Positions 43,453 through 50,378 of a DNA stretch of 64,000 nucleotides are shown here, piece after piece. A program made the translations under genes and the position numbers. The DNA comes from Hyphomicrobiaceae bacterium (GTDB lineage: Bacteria > Pseudomonadota > Alphaproteobacteria > Rhizobiales > Devosiaceae): NCBI GenBank assembly GCA_020638095.1, contig JACKJF010000003.1, positions 1,470,184-1,534,183 of the forward strand, given 5' to 3'. Within the stretch, counting starts at the first letter, position 1. Each line of letters starts with the position of its first letter. The notes below the pieces were generated by a model. The model saw nothing but the letters and a program-made list of their open reading frames with translations, ran no database searches and was not told where the DNA came from.

Positions 43453-43716
43453 CTATTTGGTACGAAACGCGCGAGCCTCGGATAAGGCTATCTCTCGCCG
43501 TTTGTCGAGATAAGAAGCTAGGTCCTGCAGGTGGACACCCTTTGCGCTTTTCTGGCTTCTTTCAGCCCGGGTAAGCGGTAGGTCGATTTCGCCGGTGCTT
43601 ACCTTACGCAGGAATTTGGTGATCGTCAGGTGAGAGAAATAGTCCTTGCACACGATCTCGGCGGGGATGATCACCCGTCCATCATACTGTGCCATGAGTA
43701 GGAAAAGTGTATTCAA
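43453..43716 (-). CDS. PrtN-family (pyocin activator) small protein
   Basis: An 87-residue protein with the PrtN-family pattern NTLFLLMAQYDGRVIIPAE, VCKDYFSHLTITKFLRK and SQKSAKGVHLQDLASYLDKR. In Pseudomonas, PrtN activates pyocin genes; in alphaproteobacteria relatives are small mobile-element-linked DNA-binding proteins, often near integrases. The start is probably TTG at 43716 (L-N-T-L), where family members begin MNT. The frame is open further upstream to 43794 (GTG), but that part shows no resemblance. It lies 150 bp from the dusA remnant, which supports mobile-element origin. No integrase accompanies it. Confidence 0.75.
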   Translation of the reverse strand: MNTLFLLMAQYDGRVIIPAEIVCKDYFSHLTITKFLRKVSTGEIDLPLTRAERSQKSAKGVHLQDLASYLDKRREIALSEARAFRTK

Positions 43717-44064
43717 ATTTGTCGCCCGCCTAAGATCATCGGTGCGATCATCAATTGCGCAACTGAGAAGTTCAATTGGAGCAAACGGCGCCACGAGGAT
43801 AGGGTAGGCGGTTATCAGCTGTTATGGCAGCGAATAGCGAATGGATTCGCAGCACAATTAAGTGCTTTCGATGTGCTAATGGGCTCGCTTCCGGCCAGAA
43901 ACCCAATAACCTGAAGGTCGTAGGTTCATATCCTACCGCCGGAACTAAGAACGTTTGTGTCCATATCAATCGACCACGGGGATGCCTGGCCATCGCGGTC
44001 AGCTTTCGTTTTTTCGGCGCCACGTCAATGTTTGCACCAAGCGGGCTGCGTCGACCGGCCGGCC
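43717..44064. other. Gap with tRNA remnant (348 bp)
   Basis: No credible gene. The only recognisable element is a tRNA-fMet-like 3' half at 43906-43947. An open frame on the minus strand across it gives the peptide GYEPTTFRLLG, a familiar artefact of reading tRNA genes backwards, and is not a protein. Confidence 0.5.
43906..43947 (+). tRNA. tRNA-fMet-like 3' half (remnant, not functional)
   Basis: ATAACCTGAAGGTCGTAGG followed by TTCATATCCTACCGCCGGAAC resembles the anticodon-stem 3' strand, variable loop, T-arm and acceptor 3' strand of alphaproteobacterial initiator tRNA. The T-stem GTAGG/CCTAC is still perfectly paired, but the anticodon loop is altered (CCAATAA instead of CTCATAA) and no 5' half or D-arm precedes it. 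It is best read as an attachment-site scar or pseudo-tRNA. Confidence 0.6.
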
Positions 44065-44877
44065 ATGTTAGGACGGCGAGAGAGTGGGAATTTCGAGGTT
44101 GGGGATTTGTCGGCGGGGTTTATTGCATTCGAACTGGATTTGATGCGCGCGGTTATGACCCAGATCATCCCGGCGCTTGACGCCATGAGCAGCGCTCCGC
44201 TGACTTTGGCCAACGCCGTCGAGCTGCCAGAGGCGCAAGGTGTCTACCTACTCATCTACGACGGCCAAATTCGGTATGTCGGAAAGACCGACGCCGAGGC
44301 CGGGCTAAGAACACGAATGGGGCGCCACGCGCGCAAGTTTGAACAGCGACGGAATGTCCGGCCCGAGGACGTTTGCTTTAAGGCGGCCCAGATCCTCGTT
44401 CTCACCGCGATGGACATAGAGTCCAAGGTGATCGCGCACTACGGCTCGGAGTGGAACGGCTCGGGGTTCGGTTCGAATGATCCAGGGCGCGAGCGTGAGA
44501 CAACCAACAAGCCGGAGCAAGGCTTCGACGCGCGGTTCCCGATAGACATCGATATCCCGCTCGAGATCCTGCAGCGGGGGCCAATGTGCATCCACGAGGC
44601 GCTCATCGCGCTAAAGGATGCCTTGCCCTACACGCTGCGTTACGAAGTCCAGCTTCCGCCCGGGAGAACGAAGGTCGGTAGCCATGACTACCGGGTGAAT
44701 CCGCATCCGGACATGGTGGCCGCGCAACTCACGGTTCCCGCCGGACCAATGACCGTAAGGGAAACGATGCGGCTGATCGTGGCAGCGTTGCCTCAAGGAT
44801 GGCAGGCCACCTATTTTGTGAGCCATGTGATCCTTTATAAGGAAAACCGAGCCTATCTACATGGCACACAGATCTAG
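44065..44877 (+). CDS. GIY-YIG nuclease, Eco29kI-like, without a methyltransferase partner
   Basis: A roughly 270-residue protein with a GIY-YIG nuclease core. Numbering from 44065, the motif tyrosines lie in GVYLLIYDG (59-67) and IRYVGKT (70-76), arginines in LRTRMGRHAR, catalytic Glu119 in MDIESKVIAHYG and Asn138 in GSGFGSNDPGRERETTN. The SGFGSNDPGRERETT block resembles Eco29kI-type restriction endonucleases as I remember them. The start is uncertain: 44065, 44143 and 44155 are all in frame, and similarity to relatives seems to begin before 44143 (FIAFELDLMRAVMTQ). About 100 C-terminal residues form an extra domain I cannot name. No DNA methyltransferase is adjacent, unlike a standard restriction-modification pair. 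Confidence 0.8.
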   Translation: MLGRRESGNFEVGDLSAGFIAFELDLMRAVMTQIIPALDAMSSAPLTLANAVELPEAQGVYLLIYDGQIRYVGKTDAEAGLRTRMGRHARKFEQRRNVRPEDVCFKAAQILVLTAMDIESKVIAHYGSEWNGSGFGSNDPGRERETTNKPEQGFDARFPIDIDIPLEILQRGPMCIHEALIALKDALPYTLRYEVQLPPGRTKVGSHDYRVNPHPDMVAAQLTVPAGPMTVRETMRLIVAALPQGWQATYFVSHVILYKENRAYLHGTQI

Positions 44878-45097
44878 GCCAGCACCTGTTGCGACGCGGT
44901 TTCAAACGGAGTGAAACCCTACGCCGCCCGCCCATGTGATTGACAGGAGACCAGCGGACGCCGTCCGAGTTGGTGGCGCGACGGCACGGAATGGAGGGTG
45001 GTGGAATCGACGGAATGCCGGTATGCATCGAACCGGGACAAGCAGTTCAACTTGCACTACTAAACGCCGGTAAGCTTAGTATTTGGGGCGAGCTTCG

Positions 45098-45856
45098 ATG
45101 CGACACGATGATCGAAATATTCATACTGTTGGAGAGTTCGTCACCGAACTCCGAAATACTGCCCAGGACGGTCTTGTCTGGTTCCGTGGGCAAACCAATG
45201 TTGGATGGCCGCTGCTTCCCAATATTGCTCGCCCAATTGAAGGCTACCCCGATGGTCCGATGAACCAGGAACTCCCGGCGATAAAGCGCTTCAAGCAGAA
45301 CGCCGATGCTTTCCTCGCTCGCGTGCCCCGAGACGATTGGGAATGGATTTTCTTGATGCAGCACCACCGGGGCCTAACGAGGCTGCTCGATTGGACGGAG
45401 AGTCCCTTGGTGGCCTTGTATTTTGCGCTCGGTGGAACGGATGTGGAAACCGACGCTGTCGTTTGGTGCCTTGACCCCATGGAGCTCAATCGGAAATCAG
45501 GTCATCGTCGGCGGTTCGATCGGGATATTTTGGCTTTCGGGATCGACGACGTTCTTAACGGATATCTCCCGGACCGAGTTGGCGAAAACCAGGGCGCGGA
45601 GCTGCTGCCGGTCGCCGCAATCGGCCCGCGCAACTCGACCCGAATGATCGCCCAGTCCGGCACCTTCACGATCATGCACAGCCAGAGGATGGCCGTGGAA
45701 GATGTGCCCGACCAGGATCACGTCTGGCGGCTGATTGTCCCGGCCGCTCAAAAAGCCAACCTTCGCGGAGAGCTCCGTCTGCTCGGCTTCAACGAGTTCC
45801 TGCTTTTCCCAGAGCTTGAAACCTTGGCGTTGCATACCCGGGAGATGTTCCGATGA
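45098..45856 (+). CDS. FRG-domain protein
   Basis: A 252-residue FRG-domain protein. The name-giving F-R-G is at residues 29-31 (VWFRGQ), and the second signature QHHRGLTRLLDWTESPLVAL spans 88-107. FRG domains are common in phage, plasmid and defence-island proteins; their chemistry is not settled. The start ATG at 45098 has GGGGCGAG upstream. Its stop overlaps the ATG of the DUF262 gene (ATGA), so the two are made together. It follows the GIY-YIG gene by 220 bp with no clear promoter. Role in antiviral defence or toxin activity is inference from neighbours. Confidence 0.85.
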   Translation: MRHDDRNIHTVGEFVTELRNTAQDGLVWFRGQTNVGWPLLPNIARPIEGYPDGPMNQELPAIKRFKQNADAFLARVPRDDWEWIFLMQHHRGLTRLLDWTESPLVALYFALGGTDVETDAVVWCLDPMELNRKSGHRRRFDRDILAFGIDDVLNGYLPDRVGENQGAELLPVAAIGPRNSTRMIAQSGTFTIMHSQRMAVEDVPDQDHVWRLIVPAAQKANLRGELRLLGFNEFLLFPELETLALHTREMFR

Positions 45857-46950
45857 CCCGCTTCCAAATCAACCGGCTGCAGAGATCCTCCGCATGGTCG
45901 CTGTTCCGCATGCGCGACAGTATCAAAATGGACCCGGTCTATCAGCGCCAGGGGGATATCTGGACTGTCGACAAGCGGCGCCTGCTCATCGATACGATGA
46001 TCAACGGCTTCGACGTCCCGAAGCTCTACTTGCACAAGTTCACGACGCCGCTGATCGAAGGGGACAGGTCCTACGAGTACGCCATGATCGACGGCAAGCA
46101 GCGAACCCAAGCGATTTTCGACTTTATCGAGAACCGCTTCGCGCTCGATCCCGACTTTGTCTATTTGCACGATGACGACGTCGACCTTCGTCGTTTGACC
46201 TATCAGGAACTGGCAAGCCGCTACCCCGACATCAAGCAGGACTTTGACTCGTTCAATCTCGACGTGATCACCATCGACACCGACGATATCGAACTGATCG
46301 AGGATCTATTTTCCCGGCTCAACGAGGCAATGCCGCTGAACGCGGCCGAGAAGCGAAACGCCCGCCCGGGACCGTTGCCACAGTTGGTCCGCGAACTGGC
46401 GCAACACCGCTTCTTTACGCAAAAGATGCCCTTCACGAACAAGCGGTATAGGCATTTCGACATCATCGCGAAGATGCTGCTGATGGCGAGCCGCGAGAAC
46501 GTCGCGGATACAAAGAAGGCCTATCTCGACAGCTTTTTTGAGCGGCACAGCACTTCCGCCCGCGCCGACGTTGAACATCTCAAGACGGGTGTCGAGACCG
46601 TCCTGGACGCAATGGCGGGGATTTTCGTCGACGAGGATGTGTTGCTGCGCTCGGTCGGCATGGTCAGCCTTTATTTCCTCTTGCTGGAGGCGGCTGCGGC
46701 GAAGGGAATCCAAAATCACATCACCAGAGCAAAGCTGCTTGAGTTCGAGGACTCGCGACGGGAGAACCGTCGAACGGCCGAGGACGATATCGCCAGCGCC
46801 AACTACCACCTTCTTGAGTTCGACCGCTTCGCGCAGTCGCCGAACGACGGGATCGCGATGCGGTTCCGATTGGCTGTTCTGGATCGCGATCTGCTGCAAG
46901 GAGAGCTTGGCTTCGCGGACGAAAGGGTGCTGTCGAACGGGCAAGACTGA
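45853..46950 (+). CDS. DUF262 (GmrS/ParB-like) protein coupled to FRG gene
   Basis: A 365-residue DUF262 protein. The domain fingerprints PVYQRQGDIW (28-37) and MIDGKQRTQAIFDFI (77-91, DGKQR box) are clear, followed by LFSRLNEAMPLNAAEKRNAR near 155-175. DUF262 is the ParB/Srx-like NTPase-nuclease domain seen in GmrSD, BrxU and SspE defence enzymes. The C-terminal DUF1524/HNH half found in full GmrD is absent here: after residue 200 the protein is helical with no H-N-H pattern. It overlaps the FRG gene by 4 bp. The pair looks like a two-component system where DUF262 senses or hydrolyses nucleotide and FRG is the effector; this is inference. Confidence 0.87.
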   Translation: MTRFQINRLQRSSAWSLFRMRDSIKMDPVYQRQGDIWTVDKRRLLIDTMINGFDVPKLYLHKFTTPLIEGDRSYEYAMIDGKQRTQAIFDFIENRFALDPDFVYLHDDDVDLRRLTYQELASRYPDIKQDFDSFNLDVITIDTDDIELIEDLFSRLNEAMPLNAAEKRNARPGPLPQLVRELAQHRFFTQKMPFTNKRYRHFDIIAKMLLMASRENVADTKKAYLDSFFERHSTSARADVEHLKTGVETVLDAMAGIFVDEDVLLRSVGMVSLYFLLLEAAAAKGIQNHITRAKLLEFEDSRRENRRTAEDDIASANYHLLEFDRFAQSPNDGIAMRFRLAVLDRDLLQGELGFADERVLSNGQD

Positions 46951-47380
46951 TCGCCCGACACCTCAACACCAACTCAACGAGCGTTCGCCGTTTCACCTCG
47001 GTCTTGCGCCATTCGGTACGGTCGGTTGCGGAGCCGAAAGTTGAGCATGGTCAGCGGCTTATGCCGCACGCGCCCGGCGCTGGCATTCGGGAAGTGGCCG
47101 GATTCAGGCTCATGACCGGAAGGTCGCTGGTTCAAATTCTGCCCCCGCAACCGAAATAACACCGCTAACTTAATGAGTTGGTGGATTTTTTGCATTCTGC
47201 TGTAGCCGAGAGAAAGCGACCTCCGGAACCATATCGGAATCGGTTGCAAGCAAACCATGGCATTCAATCGCGTTGGGGTGGCCGCTACGAAATCCGGTCG
47301 TTCTCAAAAACTCGAAGCGCGGGGTCGATCGTATCCATAGTCGGAAGTGGTCCAGTACGAGTTCAGGCTCCGGAGGTATC
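46951..47380. other. Gap at right edge of the cassette (430 bp)
   Basis: No gene is supported. It contains the second tRNA-fMet-like 3' half at 47103-47152. The rest (47153-47380) ends in the convergent IclR gene and shows no hairpin with a T-run. Confidence 0.5.
47103..47152 (+). tRNA. tRNA-fMet-like 3' half, second copy (remnant)
   Basis: TTCAGGCTCATGACCGGAAG, GTCGCTGGTTCAAATTCTGC and CCCCGCAACC follow the order of the initiator tRNA from the anticodon stem to the acceptor end, including CTCAT in the anticodon loop and TTCAAAT in the T-loop. Mismatches in anticodon stem (A-G) and T-stem (T-T) and the missing 5' half show it is not functional. It matches the copy at 43906 in 31 of 40 positions by eye. 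Confidence 0.55.
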
Positions 47381-48118
47381 CTACGCCGTCTCGATGATAC
47401 TTTTCATCTGATGGGCGACATCTGAAGCTTCATGGAGATCAAAAAACGAACGCGGAACCGAAAGTACCAACGACAGGCTCGACTCGTACCGACCGCGTTC
47501 CCTTATGGGCACCGCAAGGCCGGCACATTCCGGGATCAGCAGTCCAACGTCGTGCGAGAAGCCTTGAACGCTTGCCTTCTTGACGTGCTTCGCGACGACA
47601 TCGGCGTCCAGGTTCCAGTTTGGGTATTTGTCGGAGTTGCGCCTGACGATTTCCGTCCAGTCCGACTCATCCATCGTGGCGAGGATAGACACCGAGCCGG
47701 AACCAATGCCCATCGGAAGACGGCCACCAATATCGTCGACAAGTGCCTGAATGGGGGATGTGCCGACTTGCTTGTCGACGACAACAACATTGAGCCCCGC
47801 TCTGCGCACGAGACTCACGGTCTGCCCGAGATGCTCGACAACCTCTTCGAGGACCGACCGCCAGCGTGCCACCTCAATTTCGACGGCGCTTTTTGTCCGG
47901 GCCAAGGAGAATATCGATGGCCCAAGCCTGTAGCGCCCGCGGGCAACTTGCTCAGCAAAACCATATTCAATCAATGAATTAAGGCATCGCAGGACGGGAG
48001 GCTTCGCCTCCCCAAGCTCCGCAGCAAGGTCTTTCAGTGCCGCGCCGGACACGCCGGCTCTTCCGAGCATTAAGAGCATCGCTGCAGCCCGAGATGCGTT
48101 CGAGGAGGTTGACACCAT
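47381..48118 (-). CDS. IclR-family transcriptional regulator
   Basis: A 245-residue IclR regulator. The N-terminal winged HTH reads LGRAGVSGAALKDLAAELGE and KPPVLRCLNSLIEYGFAEQV; the effector domain from about residue 75 contains VEHLGQTVSLVRRAGLNVVV and GFSHDVGLLIPECAGLAVPI. IclR proteins often control aromatic or organic-nitrogen catabolism. It is divergent from hyuAB across a 211-bp gap that holds an inverted repeat just ahead of its own start, so it probably regulates both itself and hyuAB. Confidence 0.9.
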   Translation of the reverse strand: MVSTSSNASRAAAMLLMLGRAGVSGAALKDLAAELGEAKPPVLRCLNSLIEYGFAEQVARGRYRLGPSIFSLARTKSAVEIEVARWRSVLEEVVEHLGQTVSLVRRAGLNVVVVDKQVGTSPIQALVDDIGGRLPMGIGSGSVSILATMDESDWTEIVRRNSDKYPNWNLDADVVAKHVKKASVQGFSHDVGLLIPECAGLAVPIRERGRYESSLSLVLSVPRSFFDLHEASDVAHQMKSIIETA

Positions 48119-48169
48119 TTATTCCTATTATCGTAATATATGCTGTTTCTGACACTATAATAGAAATAA
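48119..48169. promoter_or_regulatory. Inverted repeat in IclR/hyuA divergent promoter
   Basis: TTATTCCTATTAT (48119-48131) and ATAATAGAAATAA (48157-48169) are inverted repeats matching at 12 of 13 positions, with a 25-bp AT-rich spacer. They begin at the first base upstream of the IclR start codon. A second small inverted repeat, GGAACA / TGTTCC with a 7-base spacer, is at 48186-48204. Both are candidate IclR operators. Confidence 0.5.
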
Positions 48170-48329
48170 CTCGTTGACGCTAGAAGGAACACGTCTGATG
48201 TTCCGAACACCGACAAGCCGTCACCACCTGCGGCACTGTCGTTGAATCAGTTTGATGCACCGAACCTGGAGAGCGCACGGGGCCCGCTGCGCACGCGGTT
48301 TGGCACGGCGAGGGAGTTGCAAGTCGCAA

Positions 48330-50378
48330 ATGAGCGTACAGATCGGAATTGATACCGGAGGAACTCACACTGACGTGATTCTCGTGGGGAAGGACAAGAA
48401 AGTGTTTCACACACTGAAAGTCCCAACGACCCCTGAGAATATTAGCTATGGTATTCTTAACGGGGTCCAGCGGGCCCTGCAGGAGACCGATCTCACGCCA
48501 GAAGAAGTGTCACATTTCGTCTATGGGACGACTTATGTGACCAATATCATTGTCGAACAGAAGGTCGTGGACGTGGGTCTGATCGCCACGGAGGGGTTTC
48601 GGGACACGCTGGCGATCGGCCGCGCTACACGCAAAGAAAACATCTATGACATAAATTGGAGGCCGCAAGAGCCGATCGTACCGCGCCGTTACAGGCTGTC
48701 AGTCAGGGAACGCATGACCTCATCGGGTACGGTGGAAACTCCGCTGGACGAGAGCAGCGTGAGAAAAGCGCTCAGCGAACTGCGCGATGCCGGAATCCGA
48801 TCCGTCGCCGTATGTTTGATGCACGCGTATATCAACCCCGAACATGAGCAGCGGGTAAAAGCAATTGCCGCAAGCGACTTCCCTGAGCTCAGCATCTCGC
48901 TGTCTTCGGAGATCGTCCGCGAATACCGGGAATACGAACGTTCGAGCACAACCGCCATCAACGCCTATGTCCTGCAGTCGGTCCGTGATCACCTTGACGA
49001 TCTTGCCGACAAGCTGAAGTCGCGAGGTGTTCCAAGCACACCCTACATCATGCGTGGCAACGGCGGCATCATGAGTTTCAACAAAGGCAAAAGCATTCCT
49101 GTTGCAATCACGCATTCTGGTCCGGTTGCCGGCATTGTCGGTGCGACTTTGCTGGCCAAATCTGCCGGTTTTGCCAATATCATCACTTTCGACATGGGGG
49201 GAACGAGTTCCGATATTTCACTCGTAGCGAACAGTTCACCTATTGTGACCACTCAGGGCAAACTTGCCGGATATCCGGTACTGCTACCAATCATGGATCT
49301 TGTGACCATCGGAGCTGGTGGTGGTTCGATCGCCCGGGTCGATAGTGGTGGGCGTCTTCTCGTCGGCCCTCAAAGCGCGGGTTCGGTTCCCGGTCCTCTT
49401 TGTTATGAGCAGGGAGGCGAGAACGCCACGATTACGGATGCCAATCTATTTTGTGGCCGCCTCAACGCCGAATATTTCCTGGCGGGTGCACGCAGGATCA
49501 ATTCGGATCTCACGGCGAAAGGCCTGAGTGAAAGAATCGGTGCGCCCTTGAATATGGAAACTGACGAGGCAGCATTGGGGATCATCGATATTGCTGAGTC
49601 TCATATGACGAATGCGATCAAGCTGGTTTCAGTTCAGCGTGGCCTTGACCCGCGTGATTTCACGTTGGTTGGTTTTGGGGGCGCCGGCCCATTGCACACT
49701 GTGGCGCTTGCGGAGGCTCTGGGCATGCGCTCCGTGCTCATCCCACCCGCGCCCGGAAACGTATCTGCGAGTGGTTTGCTTTCAGCCGAAATCCGTCAGG
49801 ATGGCGTGCGGACAGTGGTCAAAGCAGCGAGTTTGCTGAAACCTGAGGATGTGCGCTCCATCGTCGACGAGTTGCTGGCCGAAATTGGAGCAAACCTTGC
49901 CGAAGAAGGCGTTGCCAAAGGAGATCAGCAAGCCGTGCTGTCTGCCGACGTTCGATACGCAGGGCAGTCGCATGATATCAATATCCCCGTCACTGCTGGT
50001 GACTTCGAAGGCAAAGGGTTCGAACGGCTTTCCCAGAATTTTGCGGACCAACATCGCCAGCTGTTCGGTTACGACATACCGGACAAGCCCATCGAAATCG
50101 TGAACTTTCGAGTGACTTGCTTCGGCCCACTTCCCGGAATCCCCTGGCCGGAACGGCAAGCAGCCCACATGACGCCTAAGCCCATCGGTTACCGCCAAGT
50201 AGCCCATCGCTCTCAATCCGGGCGAAAGGAGTGGCCGATCTACCGTTTCGAAAGCCTTGGTGTTGGTTCGGCCGTTACTGGTCCCGCCATTGTCGAATAT
50301 CCCGGATCGACTTTGGTGATCCCCCCAGACTGGACCGCCGAATACGACGCTTACATGAACGCGCTGGTGACACGATGA
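48330..50378 (+). CDS. hyuA: Hydantoinase/oxoprolinase subunit A
   Basis: A 682-residue HyuA-type protein with an actin/HSP70-like ATPase fold, acting with HyuB in ATP-dependent opening of a hydantoin, 5-oxoproline or related cyclic amide. N-terminal phosphate-binding motif IGIDTGGTHTDVILVGK; GTTYVTNIIVEQKV; SSEIVREYREYERSSTTAIN; second phosphate motif IITFDMGGTSSDISLVA near residue 290; GAGGGSIARVDSGGRLLVGP; VGFGGAGPLHTVALAEALGM. The ATG at 48330 gives the standard N-terminus; the ribosome-binding site is weak (GGGAG 13 bp upstream). It overlaps hyuB by 4 bp (ATGA). Codon choice is visibly less GC-rich than in the left part of the window, which fits acquired DNA. Confidence 0.92.
   Translation: MSVQIGIDTGGTHTDVILVGKDKKVFHTLKVPTTPENISYGILNGVQRALQETDLTPEEVSHFVYGTTYVTNIIVEQKVVDVGLIATEGFRDTLAIGRATRKENIYDINWRPQEPIVPRRYRLSVRERMTSSGTVETPLDESSVRKALSELRDAGIRSVAVCLMHAYINPEHEQRVKAIAASDFPELSISLSSEIVREYREYERSSTTAINAYVLQSVRDHLDDLADKLKSRGVPSTPYIMRGNGGIMSFNKGKSIPVAITHSGPVAGIVGATLLAKSAGFANIITFDMGGTSSDISLVANSSPIVTTQGKLAGYPVLLPIMDLVTIGAGGGSIARVDSGGRLLVGPQSAGSVPGPLCYEQGGENATITDANLFCGRLNAEYFLAGARRINSDLTAKGLSERIGAPLNMETDEAALGIIDIAESHMTNAIKLVSVQRGLDPRDFTLVGFGGAGPLHTVALAEALGMRSVLIPPAPGNVSASGLLSAEIRQDGVRTVVKAASLLKPEDVRSIVDELLAEIGANLAEEGVAKGDQQAVLSADVRYAGQSHDINIPVTAGDFEGKGFERLSQNFADQHRQLFGYDIPDKPIEIVNFRVTCFGPLPGIPWPERQAAHMTPKPIGYRQVAHRSQSGRKEWPIYRFESLGVGSAVTGPAIVEYPGSTLVIPPDWTAEYDAYMNALVTR

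Noticed and set aside
43772..44023. Minus-strand frame with the peptide GYEPTTFRLLG
   Set aside because: This peptide is a known artefact of translating tRNA DNA in reverse; a tRNA-like 3' half lies there.
45389..45399. Second copy of GATTGGACGGA, as in the dusA remnant, inside the FRG gene
   Set aside because: It encodes the family-conserved DWTE of the FRG signature, so the 11-base match is coincidental and not an attachment site.
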